Shown piece by piece: positions 43,709 to 53,032 of a stretch of DNA of 64,000 nucleotides. The translations under genes were made by a program, and so were the position numbers. The stretch comes from DASQZK01 sp963771005 (GTDB lineage: Bacteria > Bacteroidota > Bacteroidia > Bacteroidales > GCA-2748055). Each line of letters starts with the position of its first letter. Position 1 is the first letter of the stretch. Below the pieces are notes generated by a model, which had not been told where the DNA came from, ran no database searches, and saw only the letters and a list, made by a program, of their open reading frames with translations. The stretch lies in assembly GCA_963771005.1 (NCBI GenBank), contig CAVYRO010000003.1, forward strand, positions 1 through 64,000. The letters are read 5' to 3'.

Positions 43709-43983
43709 AATAGATTTTTTAAACTTGAATTAAGTAATTCTTTTTTGACGGTTTAAATATAGGGAATATTTTAATACTGAACCAAATTAAATTATTAATT
43801 ATTTCTTAAATAAATAATGAAGGCGATCATTAAAATGTGAATTATTTTTTTCGAAAGAGATGTTATTATATGTTTAGGAATATCATTGCAGGTATTGTTT
43901 TAGTCCTGTAAAAATGGATTTTCGGATGTCATACTATGTATATTTCTGCATAAGTACATTTAATAAATACTTGGTCTTTCCTT

Positions 43984-44015
43984 TTGATAATCCCAACTAT
44001 TTTTCATTATCTTTA
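43984..44015 (+). promoter_or_regulatory. Candidate promoter of hppA
   Basis: A TTTTG (TTG at 43984-43986) and TATCTTTA (44008-44015, one mismatch to TAnnTTTG) are separated by 21 bp. The leader to the ATG is about 130 bases. The rest of 43709-44149 is AT-rich with no gene seen. Confidence 0.55.
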
Positions 44016-44149
44016 CGCCTCGAAAATTTAAAATGAAAGTTCGGCGGGCATATTGCTTACTAACTGTAAGCTACCCCGTATGAGTTCTAACTACGAAACC
44101 ATTCAATACCTTATAAAAATAACTAAAATCAATTTAAAGGAGAAGTCTC

Positions 44150-46480
44150 ATGGAAGCACTTAATGTACTTCAGGTAGCACGGGTCAGTGCGACAATGTCG
44201 GGTTTTTGGATAATACCCTTTTCGGCAGTTCTGGCATTGGTATTTGCCTGGTATTTCTTCAGGAACATGATGAAGAATTCGGAAGGGAGCGAAAAAATGA
44301 AGCAAATAGCACAATATGTGCGGGAAGGAGCTATGGCTTACATTACACGGCAGTACAGGGTTGTGGCGCTCGTATTTGTTATTCTGATGTTGCTTCTCGC
44401 CCTGCTTGCATTTTTTGGGGTTCAGAACCCGTTTGTTCCCATTGCTTTTCTTACCGGCGGATTTTTTTCCGGTTTATGTGGCTATCTCGGTATGCGCACG
44501 GCCACTCATGCTTCGGCAAGGACGGCATTCGGCGCTTCGCAGTCGCTTAACCGGGGTCTTCAGATTGCATTCCGGAGTGGTGCCGTAATGGGTCTTGTCG
44601 TTGTCGGTTTCGGACTGCTTGATATTGCTCTCTGGTACGTTATTCTTACGAAGCTTGTCTATACACCGGAGCACATGATAAGCGGTGTGCATTTTCTTGG
44701 ACTCGATTTTGTTCATGCAGGGATCACTCAGCACCAGAAAATGGTTGAGATCACTGCTACCATGCTTACTTTCGGAATGGGTGCTTCCACCCAGGCTCTG
44801 TTTGCACGTGTCGGCGGAGGTATTTATACCAAAGCTGCGGATGTGGGCGCCGACCTTGTAGGAAAGGTTGAAGCAGGCATCCCTGAAGATGACCCGCGTA
44901 ACCCTGCCACCATCGCCGACAATGTGGGTGACAATGTTGGGGACGTTGCAGGTATGGGAGCCGACCTTTATGAGTCATATGCCGGGTCGATCCTGGCAAC
45001 GGCCGCTCTCGGGGCTGCTTTGCCCGGGCTCTCGGCAGAAGACCAGGTTACCAAGATAGTGGCCCCGATGCTTGTGGCTGCCATCGGTATTCTGCTCTCC
45101 ATCCTGGGGATCTTCATGGTACGTACCAAAGAATCGGCTACGCAAAAGAATCTTCTGAACGCCCTCCTCATCGGAACTGGAGGGAGCTCCGTTTTCATAC
45201 TTATCGCCATGGCTGCCCTGGCTTATTTTGAATGGATAACCTGGGGTGTATTCGGTTCCGTTGTATCCGGTCTGCTTGCCGGGGTGATCATCGGGCAGGG
45301 CACGGAATATTTCACCTCTGATGAGTATAAGCCAACACGCGGAATTGCCACCCAGGCCCAGCAGGGACCTGCAACAACGATCATCGATGGTATCGCTGTC
45401 GGGATGTTTTCCACGTGGATACCTGTTGTAACCATCGTTCTCGGAATTATTGCAGCTTTCGGTTTTGCAGGCGGATTTACAAATTTTGCCGAAGGTGTTT
45501 ACGGTATCGGTTTCGCCGCCGTTGGGATGCTGTCCACTTTAGGGATCACCCTGGCTACGGACGCCTTTGGTCCCATTGCAGATAATGCCGGGGGTAACGC
45601 GGAGATGTCGGAACTGCCCCACGAAGTGCGCGAAAGGACCGATGCCCTCGATATGCTTGGCAATACCACAGCGGCCACGGGTAAAGGTTTTGCGATAGGT
45701 TCAGCAGCTCTCACGGCTATGGCTCTTCTTTCTGCTTACATGGAAGAAGTGAAGCTCTGGATCGGAAGAATGGCTGCCGAAACTGCCGATGGGATCAAAC
45801 AGGTGGGTGAAGTGATATTCTACAGCGGCACTGCTGCCCCGGCAGCCTCAAACGGCCATCACGTTGTATCCATCGCAACCGCCCATATCGATGATTTTGT
45901 CGAAGCTTATAATCTCTCCATTTTCAATCCCATGCTTCTTGGCGGTCTCTTCCTCGGTGCCATGATGGCATTTGTATTCTGTGCCATGACCATGAAGGCT
46001 GTGGGACGTGCTGCCGGCGCAATGGTGGATGAGGTCAGACGCCAGTTTAAAGAAATCCCCGGGATCATGGAAGGAAAGGCTACCCCTGAATATGCAAAAT
46101 GTGTAGCCATTTCAACCCGAGGTGCACAGAGAGAAATGGTAGTACCCTCACTCCTGGCCATCGCCGTTCCGGTCTTTATCGGTGTCACCCTCGGTGTCGC
46201 AGGTGTTGTAGGATTGCTGGTAGGCGCACTTACAACCGGGTTCACACTTGCAAGTATGCTTAATAATGCAGGAGGTGCCTGGGATAATGCAAAAAAATAT
46301 ATCGAAAAAGGAAATTTCGGCGGTAAAGGCAGCGAAGCCCACAAAGCCGGTGTTGTCGGTGACACCGTTGGTGATCCCTTCAAAGATACATCGGGTCCCT
46401 CGCTTAATATCCTGATCAAGCTGATGACCATGGTGTCAGTGGTAATGGCCGGTCTCACAGTTGCTGTAGGACTTTTCTGA
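44150..46480 (+). CDS. hppA: Membrane-bound ion-pumping pyrophosphatase
   Basis: HppA hydrolyses PPi in the cytoplasm and pumps H+ or Na+ across the membrane. The 776-residue protein has about 16 membrane helices and the substrate-site motifs DVGADLVGKVEAGIPEDDPR then NPATIADNVGDNVGDVAGMG. The C-terminal GDTVGDPFKDTSGPSLNILI is also present. In GNTTAATGKG (504-513), Ala508 and Gly511 are the residues of the K+-dependent class. That class includes Na+-, H+- and dual Na+/H+-pumps; which of these applies cannot be told here. It would recycle PPi energy and set the PPi level used by the PPi-type phosphofructokinases in the same window. A strong terminator follows. Confidence 0.96.
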   Translation: MEALNVLQVARVSATMSGFWIIPFSAVLALVFAWYFFRNMMKNSEGSEKMKQIAQYVREGAMAYITRQYRVVALVFVILMLLLALLAFFGVQNPFVPIAFLTGGFFSGLCGYLGMRTATHASARTAFGASQSLNRGLQIAFRSGAVMGLVVVGFGLLDIALWYVILTKLVYTPEHMISGVHFLGLDFVHAGITQHQKMVEITATMLTFGMGASTQALFARVGGGIYTKAADVGADLVGKVEAGIPEDDPRNPATIADNVGDNVGDVAGMGADLYESYAGSILATAALGAALPGLSAEDQVTKIVAPMLVAAIGILLSILGIFMVRTKESATQKNLLNALLIGTGGSSVFILIAMAALAYFEWITWGVFGSVVSGLLAGVIIGQGTEYFTSDEYKPTRGIATQAQQGPATTIIDGIAVGMFSTWIPVVTIVLGIIAAFGFAGGFTNFAEGVYGIGFAAVGMLSTLGITLATDAFGPIADNAGGNAEMSELPHEVRERTDALDMLGNTTAATGKGFAIGSAALTAMALLSAYMEEVKLWIGRMAAETADGIKQVGEVIFYSGTAAPAASNGHHVVSIATAHIDDFVEAYNLSIFNPMLLGGLFLGAMMAFVFCAMTMKAVGRAAGAMVDEVRRQFKEIPGIMEGKATPEYAKCVAISTRGAQREMVVPSLLAIAVPVFIGVTLGVAGVVGLLVGALTTGFTLASMLNNAGGAWDNAKKYIEKGNFGGKGSEAHKAGVVGDTVGDPFKDTSGPSLNILIKLMTMVSVVMAGLTVAVGLF

Positions 46481-46501
46481 TCCGGTATAAAACAGTATGA
46501 A

Positions 46502-46538
46502 AAAGAACAGGCCCCGTTTAGAGCGGGGCCTGTTCTTT
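46502..46538 (+). terminator. Strong terminator downstream of hppA
   Basis: A perfect 15-bp stem (aaagaacaggccccg with cggggcctgttcttt) and a 7-base loop lie 21 bp after the hppA stop. The A and T ends would let it work in both directions. The corA stop is about 190 bp away. Confidence 0.85.
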
Positions 46539-46726
46539 GGCGCATATATCTTGCCTCAATTCTCCTGTCACTAGTCATTATTCGTCTCGTCAAGCATCGC
46601 GCATCACTCCATTCCCCGGTTCCCTTTGCCCGGGGTTAAACTGTCACCTTTTAAAAAACGGGCAGGCCCGCGTCACCTGTCCCTGTTTTTCACCAGGATC
46701 GGTATTCCACATTACTTCTTCCATGA

Positions 46727-47713
46727 TCAAAACCATTTTTTCCTTTTCATATACATGATCATCAGCATAGCGATGACAATGCTGAGGATCCAGAACACCG
46801 GATAACCGAACTTCCAATTGAGACCGGGGAAATACTTGAAATTCATACCAAAAATTCCCGCAAGGAAAGTGAGGGGAATGAATATCGTTGCCACGATGGT
46901 AAGCGTCTTCATTACCTCATTCATATTCTGGCTGAGGTGCGCAAGATGGAGATCCATCATGTCCTTGAGGATTTCACGGTAATTATCGAGGGAAGAGCTC
47001 AGGTGATCAAGGTGGTCGCTTATATCCTGGAAATAGATCAGTGTTGATTTACGGAGCAATCCCGACGGATTTGTCCTGAGCCTCCCGAGATCATCGCGCA
47101 GGGGCTGAACGATGCGGCGGATGGTATTGATCTCGCGTTTGATCTCCAGGATCTCAGAGGTTATTTCCCTTTCCTGTCCTATAAAAGTCCGGTCATCCAG
47201 ATCGTCGATCTCTTCACTAATAAGATTTGAGATACTCAGGTATTCATCAACCGTAAAATCCACGAGCCTGTAGAAGAGGTGATCGGCTTTAAGATTCCGG
47301 AGGGGACCGATTCCCTGCAGGATCCGGTCCCTTACGGTATCCAGTATGGGATTTGTGCTTCCCTGGTAAAAAGAAAGCACATAGCGGTCTTTCAGCACCA
47401 GGGAAATATGAAAGATTTCCGTTCCGCTTTCCCGTGTATATTTCAGGTACTTTATGGTGAGAAAATAATAATCTTCAAAAGCCTCAAACTTCGGAAGGTG
47501 GTACGTATTCATTATGTCTTCGAGGGTGAGCTGGTGAATGCCAAAGTATTCACCCAGCCTGTTCACCATGGCGGTATCTTCCAGGGGAGTATTGATCCAG
47601 ACAATGTTTTCGGCAGCGGCAACGGGGATTTCGGTGATATCGTCTTTATCCTTGAGCTGGATATGGACGGCATCGAGTTTGCTATAGTTCACAATTTCGG
47701 TCATGGACGGCAA
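46727..47713 (-). CDS. corA: Magnesium/cobalt transporter CorA
   Basis: CorA is a pentameric Mg2+ channel in the inner membrane. The 328-residue protein has a large soluble N-terminal domain and two C-terminal helices. The signature GMN (in FGMNFKYFPGLNWKFG) lies between them, preceded by LTIVATIFIPLTFLAGI and followed by a short basic tail (MYMKRKKWF). Length and layout are typical. Its ATG faces the DUF4139 gene's downstream end; a TACTTTTA about 33 bp upstream could be its -7 box. Confidence 0.95.
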   Translation of the reverse strand: MPSMTEIVNYSKLDAVHIQLKDKDDITEIPVAAAENIVWINTPLEDTAMVNRLGEYFGIHQLTLEDIMNTYHLPKFEAFEDYYFLTIKYLKYTRESGTEIFHISLVLKDRYVLSFYQGSTNPILDTVRDRILQGIGPLRNLKADHLFYRLVDFTVDEYLSISNLISEEIDDLDDRTFIGQEREITSEILEIKREINTIRRIVQPLRDDLGRLRTNPSGLLRKSTLIYFQDISDHLDHLSSSLDNYREILKDMMDLHLAHLSQNMNEVMKTLTIVATIFIPLTFLAGIFGMNFKYFPGLNWKFGYPVFWILSIVIAMLMIMYMKRKKWF

Positions 47714-47844
47714 TTTTGAGAATAAAAGTACAAATTTGCCGGGTGGATGTCAATTGCCCTTCCCGGGGATGCTTTGGAAAGTACCTGGTAATCCGGCGGA
47801 ATCCATATGCTGTTCCGCTGCAGTCCGGTGCAAGGAATTTAATA

Positions 47845-49482
47845 TTACAGTGGGATCTTCTTATCTTTTGGATATTTTACCGAGTACCCCAGGGTAAGAT
47901 TTTTTGTTTCACCGGGTTTGAGATCAAGTTCCCATTCGATGATCCCCGTTTTGCCATTGAGTTTTCCTCCCGATAATTCGATGGTTTCCACTACGATGTC
48001 TTTGTTTTGTGAGATTGGGACCTGGTCACTGACAACGATATGTATGGGAAGCTTTTTGTTATTCCGCAGGGAGATCTCCCAGGAGCGTGTTTCGATCCGG
48101 TTCCCGCCGATAAACTGGTCGCTCGTGAAATCCTTCCGCTTTTCCCTTTTTATCACAATTCCCTGGTCACGGCCAAGGGAAATATTCATGGTATCCCTGA
48201 CATTCTGTACGTCGAGCATGGATTTTCCTACGTAAGTGTTCTCGAAATAGATACCCGCTTCGCCGGAAAGCAGGTCGTAATTTTGCCAATCGTGAATTCC
48301 TGCAACCAGGAAGGCATCTGTACTGAGGCGAGGAATGGCCTGGTATTCATATTTTGCGGGAAGGGAGATCCGCATCATGTCGATATTTTTCGGTTTGCCT
48401 GTCGACTCTACTGTGTAGGGAACATCAATGCTGAATTCGACGCTGGTTGTCCGGTTCTCCTTCTGAACGCCCACGGTGGGTGTTTCGATCATGTCGAGTT
48501 CCTGCAATTCAGCCGCTTCGGGGGCCGCTTCCCTTTGCCTGGCTGCGGGGACAGCTTTTTTCGCACTTTCCACATAAGGTCTGACACCGGAATTGTTTTC
48601 CGGTATGAAATTAATATACCACGGGAAAAGATTGGGTACATTCCCTGATCGCTCGGGGGTGGCATTGGAGAAACTGAGCATCACGTTCTTCCATTCAATG
48701 CCCGTATTCTGGTATACACTCGCCTTATAAACCAACCGCGCCGGTTCGCCGGGGTTATCCACACGGATATCGTACGAGGGATACCATCCGGCATTGGCAA
48801 CGCTGTAATTTATTTCGAAGGCTGCCTGGGTGGCTGCCGGCGCCTTCACCATGACCGTAATGGTCCCTGTTGGAAGGTCTTTACCTGCCTGGAGCTGACC
48901 TATTTGCTCCTTCAGCTTTTTTTCCTCCTCCCTTAGTGTGGAAAGAGACCGGTTCTTTTCAAGGATACCCTCCCGGACCTGCCGGATCCCGGAAGAATAA
49001 AAGTCATACAGGGATTTGAAATTCCCGGCATCGGGGGTCTGATCCTTTCCCGCGATCACTTTGTTGGAGATCAGGAACGATTCTTCTTCTTTCAGAATTC
49101 CAAGGAGCATCTCCTCATCAGCGATCTTTTCCGTAACCGTTTTAAGCTTTTGGCGGAGTGAGCTCAGCTTCTCCGATTCTTCCAGGGTTTCCATGTAATC
49201 TTTTGCACTGCTCACCGAAAGAATGGTAAAATTTCCCATACCCTTTACCTGTACGCTTTGTTCATTCAGGAAGGGTGAAAGACCTCGCACGGTCAGTTCG
49301 GATTCACCGGCTGCAAGCTGGATTTTAGCTTTCCTGGTGACCTGGGCGCCGTTCTGGTAAACGGTTACATGGGAGATCGCTGTTTCCACGATCTTATCTC
49401 CGGGAGCGGCATTTAGATTGACATTGTAGCCAATGAGCAGGCCCGGCAGAAGGAGCATTATGATTTTGACAGGATTTTTCAC
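47845..49482 (-). CDS. DUF4139 domain (mucoidy inhibitor MuiA family) protein
   Basis: The 545-residue protein has a signal peptide (about 1-26). A beta N-terminal domain (DUF4140-like) reads ISHVTVYQNGAQVTRKAKIQ and RGLSPFLNEQSVQVKGMG. A coiled-coil section follows (about 100-205). The DUF4139 domain (about 220-545) has YSVANAGWYPSYDIRV, VYQNTGIEWKNVMLSFSNAT and WELDLKPGETKNLTLGYSVK. The frame opens with a GTG start. The family is exported and common in Bacteroidota; function is not defined. Confidence 0.88.
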   Translation of the reverse strand: MKNPVKIIMLLLPGLLIGYNVNLNAAPGDKIVETAISHVTVYQNGAQVTRKAKIQLAAGESELTVRGLSPFLNEQSVQVKGMGNFTILSVSSAKDYMETLEESEKLSSLRQKLKTVTEKIADEEMLLGILKEEESFLISNKVIAGKDQTPDAGNFKSLYDFYSSGIRQVREGILEKNRSLSTLREEEKKLKEQIGQLQAGKDLPTGTITVMVKAPAATQAAFEINYSVANAGWYPSYDIRVDNPGEPARLVYKASVYQNTGIEWKNVMLSFSNATPERSGNVPNLFPWYINFIPENNSGVRPYVESAKKAVPAARQREAAPEAAELQELDMIETPTVGVQKENRTTSVEFSIDVPYTVESTGKPKNIDMMRISLPAKYEYQAIPRLSTDAFLVAGIHDWQNYDLLSGEAGIYFENTYVGKSMLDVQNVRDTMNISLGRDQGIVIKREKRKDFTSDQFIGGNRIETRSWEISLRNNKKLPIHIVVSDQVPISQNKDIVVETIELSGGKLNGKTGIIEWELDLKPGETKNLTLGYSVKYPKDKKIPL

Positions 49483-49604
49483 GGAATATGGATTTAAGTT
49501 TCAGGAAAATTTTGGGCCGGAATTTCCCCGGCAATCCTAAAGTTAGGGAAAAATCAGGCTTCAGGTGAACAACTAAACAAATATTGTGCCCGGAATGCCG
49601 TTTT

Positions 49605-50366
49605 TTATTTCCCGTTATATTTCATGAGACTGACTTCTTTACCGTCGAAGACCGCATAGGTAAAATTTGCGAACCAATCCCCGAGATAGATGACCCGTGA
49701 CTTTCCCAAATTGAAGTCGAGTGGCAGGTGCCTGTGCCCATAGATGAAAAAATCGAAATGTGATCCGGTAAGGATCTTTCTGGAATGCCGGATAAGGTAT
49801 TCTTTATCTTCGCCCAGAAAGCCGGCATCCTCCCCCTTGGAAAACCGGCTGTGTTTAGACCATCGGTGAGCGAACCCGGTAGCACTGTTGGGATGTATCC
49901 GTGCGTACAGCCATTGCAGCATCCTGTTTGTGAATATGGCTTTCAGCATCTTGTATGACCATTGCGAGGGACCCAGGCCATCGCCATGGGCAAGGTAGAA
50001 TTTCAGGCCATTGATCTCAATCTTTTGCGCCTCATGATAAACGGTAACACCTGTCTCGCCGGGCAGATAGTCAAAAACCCATACATCATGGTTTCCCGTA
50101 AAATAATATACGGGGATCCCGCTGTCGGTGATTTCGGCGATCTTTCCAAGGAACCGGACAAATCCTCTCGGCACCACCTTCTTATATTCAAACCAGTAAT
50201 CAAAAATGTCGCCCAAAAGGTAAATGGCCTGTGCATCGGTCCTTACTTCATCCAGCCATCTGACAAGCCGTTTTTCACGGTCGAGACTTTTCATGCGGGG
50301 AGGAAGGCCGAGATGGGCATCGGAAACAAAATAGATCTTTTTCCCTTTTTGCAATGTTTGCGACAT
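49605..50366 (-). CDS. lpxH: UDP-2,3-diacylglucosamine diphosphatase (LpxH-type)
   Basis: LpxH splits UDP-diacylglucosamine to lipid X and UMP in lipid A synthesis. The 253-residue protein has the calcineurin-like metal motifs in order: FVSDAHLG, LLGDIFDYWFEY, YFTGNHDVW, LAHGDGLGP and YGHRHLPLD. The membrane-facing insertion (WLYARIHPNSATGFAHRWSK) is typical of the LpxH group. Its start overlaps the stop of the upstream thioredoxin-like gene by one base (TAATG), so it is co-transcribed with the two thioredoxin-like lipoproteins. Confidence 0.88.
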   Translation of the reverse strand: MSQTLQKGKKIYFVSDAHLGLPPRMKSLDREKRLVRWLDEVRTDAQAIYLLGDIFDYWFEYKKVVPRGFVRFLGKIAEITDSGIPVYYFTGNHDVWVFDYLPGETGVTVYHEAQKIEINGLKFYLAHGDGLGPSQWSYKMLKAIFTNRMLQWLYARIHPNSATGFAHRWSKHSRFSKGEDAGFLGEDKEYLIRHSRKILTGSHFDFFIYGHRHLPLDFNLGKSRVIYLGDWFANFTYAVFDGKEVSLMKYNGK

Positions 50367-51523
50367 TATTTCAGCATATTATCGAGCCATTTCTGGAGTT
50401 CTTTTCCAAAGATGTCCCTGGCAACAACCTCTCCTTTCCTGTTCAGGAGGAAACTGGCTGGTAGTTTTCTGACATTGTAAATGGTTGTTGCCTTTGATTC
50501 GGGAAACGATAGTTCGGAGACGTTGATCCATGGCAGCTCATCATACCTGATCGCCTGTCGCCATTTGGATCTTTCAGCATCGAGTGAAACGGCATAGACT
50601 TCGAAACCATCGTCTTTATTTTTCTCATAGATATTTTTCAGTGCGAGGTTTTGCTCTCGCGAAGGAGCAGATGATGAAGCCCAGAAATAAAGGAGCACGA
50701 CCTTACCCCTGAGCGATGACAAGGAGACGGAGTCACCCTGGAGGTCGGGAATTTTAAGATCAGGGAGACCATAATTGGCATCCTTGAGTTTCTTCTGGAG
50801 TTCGATTGCCGTATAGAATCTCTGTTCACTCTTTCTTGCATCATCAACGAAAGATTGTACAAGAGGGACTTCCGGGTATTTCACGGCCAGGGAGTCTGCT
50901 ACGATCTTCATATACTGTATATCACGGGTTTCGCCCAGGACATACTGCCCGGGGCTCACCATCTGGTATACGGCATATATGCTCGCCAGTGAATTCAGAT
51001 GTTCAATGACGAACTGGATCGTAAAATTGCGTTGGTCCCTGATGATCGTCTTTCGCTTATTGATATAATCCGTGGCCTGTTCCTGGGTGATGTTCGAGAG
51101 GGAACTGTAGGTTTCATCGAGCGAGGCCAGCTCAGCCCGTGTATCATTTATCTTTTCTACAAGTTGTCTTATGTATTCCGATTCTTTTGATCCCGAGACG
51201 GAATATCCGTGGTTGAGATCGTCATAAGGAGCCTGCACGGTGATCTTATCTCCGGGTTTGGGGAGAAGGTTAACCAGTTTACCCTCTTCGTTCTCCAGGA
51301 TGTAGATACCCGGCTTCTCGAGATGGATTCTGAACCTGAAGGAATCATCTTTCCTGATCCGGAAGGAGTCAAGTTTTTCTTTTTTATCGATATTCAGGTA
51401 GTCGAGATAGACGTATTTCCTGGCCGCGTTGTTCAGTGTTCCGCTGATGACAGTATTCGGTCTTCGCCCGCAGGACGCCAGGAGAATCATAAGGATGACA
51501 GGAGATATAAGAAATTTTCGCAT
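50366..51523 (-). CDS. TlpA-like thioredoxin lipoprotein with both active-site Cys replaced by Ser
   Basis: The 385-residue protein has a lipoprotein signal (VILMILLASCG, Cys at about 18). A DUF4369-like N-terminal domain follows (about 25-120, SGTLNNAARKYVYLDYLNID), then a helical middle and a C-terminal thioredoxin domain (about 250-385). Its active-site stretch reads FWASSSAPSREQ. By alignment with the next gene (FWASWCPPCRQE), Ser285 and Ser288 stand where the two Cys should be. The cis-Pro loop (RKLPASFLLNRKG) is intact. It cannot do normal dithiol chemistry; binding or regulation is more likely. It shares an operon with its intact paralogue and lpxH. Confidence 0.9.
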   Translation of the reverse strand: MRKFLISPVILMILLASCGRRPNTVISGTLNNAARKYVYLDYLNIDKKEKLDSFRIRKDDSFRFRIHLEKPGIYILENEEGKLVNLLPKPGDKITVQAPYDDLNHGYSVSGSKESEYIRQLVEKINDTRAELASLDETYSSLSNITQEQATDYINKRKTIIRDQRNFTIQFVIEHLNSLASIYAVYQMVSPGQYVLGETRDIQYMKIVADSLAVKYPEVPLVQSFVDDARKSEQRFYTAIELQKKLKDANYGLPDLKIPDLQGDSVSLSSLRGKVVLLYFWASSSAPSREQNLALKNIYEKNKDDGFEVYAVSLDAERSKWRQAIRYDELPWINVSELSFPESKATTIYNVRKLPASFLLNRKGEVVARDIFGKELQKWLDNMLK

Positions 51524-51530
51524 TAGCTTT

Positions 51531-52715
51531 TTAGTTAAAAATTTCGTTCAGTTTTTGGCTGAGCTGTTCACCCCTCAGGTTCGAATCAATGATCTTTCCA
51601 TCCCTGTCCAGGAGATAATTCGAAGGAATGCTGCTTATATTATAAAGGGGTACAACCATCGAATTCCAATATTTTAGATCGCTGACATGAATCCAGTCGA
51701 GATGGTCATTCCTGATCGCTGAGACCCAATTTTCCCTGTCCTTGTCGAGAGAAACCTGGTAAATCTCAAATCCTTTGGGATGAAATTTACGGTAAGTTTC
51801 AACAAGATTGGGGTTTTCCTGCCGGCATGGTGGACACCATGAGGCCCAGAAATCGACGAGCACGATCTTTCCACGCATGGAGCTGAGGGCAATTTTTTTC
51901 CCTTCGGGGGAAGGAAGGTCGATCTCGGGCGGGCGTTGACCCACTGCAAAATTCGAATTTATATTTTCTGTTGCTGCATACTGATTCCTGATGGTGATCA
52001 TTTGGGTATGAAGGGCTTTGACGGGTTCGTTATCCGGATACTGGCCGTAAAGAACGGAATCGGTGCGCAGGAAAAGATCCATATCATTCACCGGGTGGAA
52101 AACATAAAACCTTGGACCGAGTTGGTTGGAAAGCGCAAGGAGAGTAACAAGTGATCCTTTGTTCCGCCGGATGAAATCCAATGAGTAATCCCGGAGTTCC
52201 CCGAAAGCGCTCTTATATTCCCTGTCAATACCCATTTTAATATGGGTGTAATCCGGGCTTCGGATGCTGTCGTTGGTGATGGCTGCGAAGGTATCGATCT
52301 TCCGCAGGAACTCCTGGGTCTTTTGATTCAGGAGAGTTATCTGCCTGAGATCGTGCGAGCCGTCCAGAATGAAATCCCTGAAATTGTAATATTTTCCGTC
52401 GATATTTACGGTATCATTACCATAAGCAGTAAAGGTTATACCCTTGCCATCTTCATTTGTCACGCTGTAGAACCCGGGATAATCAACTTTTATCCGGACG
52501 CTGAATGAATCATCACTGTCAATTTTAAGCGTGTCGATGGTAATGAACCTGTCCGATGAGATATTCTGGACAAAGAGGCTGTGGTTCCTGCCATCTTCAA
52601 GCCGGCCCCTGATGAGCGTGGTGTTTTGAATTTTAACCTGATCTTTTTCCTGCCTGTTTTGACTGCATGAAAATGCTACCATGACGAGGAGGATCAGAAT
52701 GATTGATTTCTTCAT
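51531..52715 (-). CDS. TlpA-like thioredoxin lipoprotein (active CPPC site)
   Basis: The 394-residue protein has a lipoprotein signal (ILILLVMVAFSCS). The N-terminal DUF4369-like domain (about 35-130) and a helical middle follow. The thioredoxin domain (about 260-394) has VDFWASWCPPCRQENPNLV, with Cys294 and Cys297. It would act in the periplasm, attached to a membrane, as a disulfide reductase in cytochrome or envelope maturation (inference). It lies 7 bp upstream of the Ser-substituted paralogue, so a tandem duplication followed by loss of the site is likely. Confidence 0.92.
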   Translation of the reverse strand: MKKSIILILLVMVAFSCSQNRQEKDQVKIQNTTLIRGRLEDGRNHSLFVQNISSDRFITIDTLKIDSDDSFSVRIKVDYPGFYSVTNEDGKGITFTAYGNDTVNIDGKYYNFRDFILDGSHDLRQITLLNQKTQEFLRKIDTFAAITNDSIRSPDYTHIKMGIDREYKSAFGELRDYSLDFIRRNKGSLVTLLALSNQLGPRFYVFHPVNDMDLFLRTDSVLYGQYPDNEPVKALHTQMITIRNQYAATENINSNFAVGQRPPEIDLPSPEGKKIALSSMRGKIVLVDFWASWCPPCRQENPNLVETYRKFHPKGFEIYQVSLDKDRENWVSAIRNDHLDWIHVSDLKYWNSMVVPLYNISSIPSNYLLDRDGKIIDSNLRGEQLSQKLNEIFN

Positions 52716-53032
52716 TATTTTATTGTTTTCAAAGCGCTAATTTATTGAAAATATCCTGAACTCCGGATGTGAATTATTCTCAGGAGTAGAATGAACGAAA
52801 TGATATCTCAATTTGTTTCCCAAAGGGTAATTAAAAACAGGAAATGCGGAATCCTCCCGGTGAATTCCACCATATATTTAAACGAAATCAAACACTTTTG
52901 TAAAAGTAAATCATTGATTTTGAAAAAATAAAGTCTGATCTTTACCGATTATTTTATTTTTCTTTATCGCGTTGATAACATATATCTAATTTGTTTATTT
53001 CTTCCCTTTGCTTTTAATTATATTTTAATACA
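52716..53032. other. Divergent intergenic region
   Basis: 317 bp of AT-rich DNA separate the thioredoxin operon (left) from the glycogen operon (right) and must hold both promoters. I found no good TAnnTTTG/TTTG pair for either direction. The closest for the glycogen side is TAATTTG near 52987-52993, which is one base short and badly spaced. No gene was seen. Confidence 0.6.
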
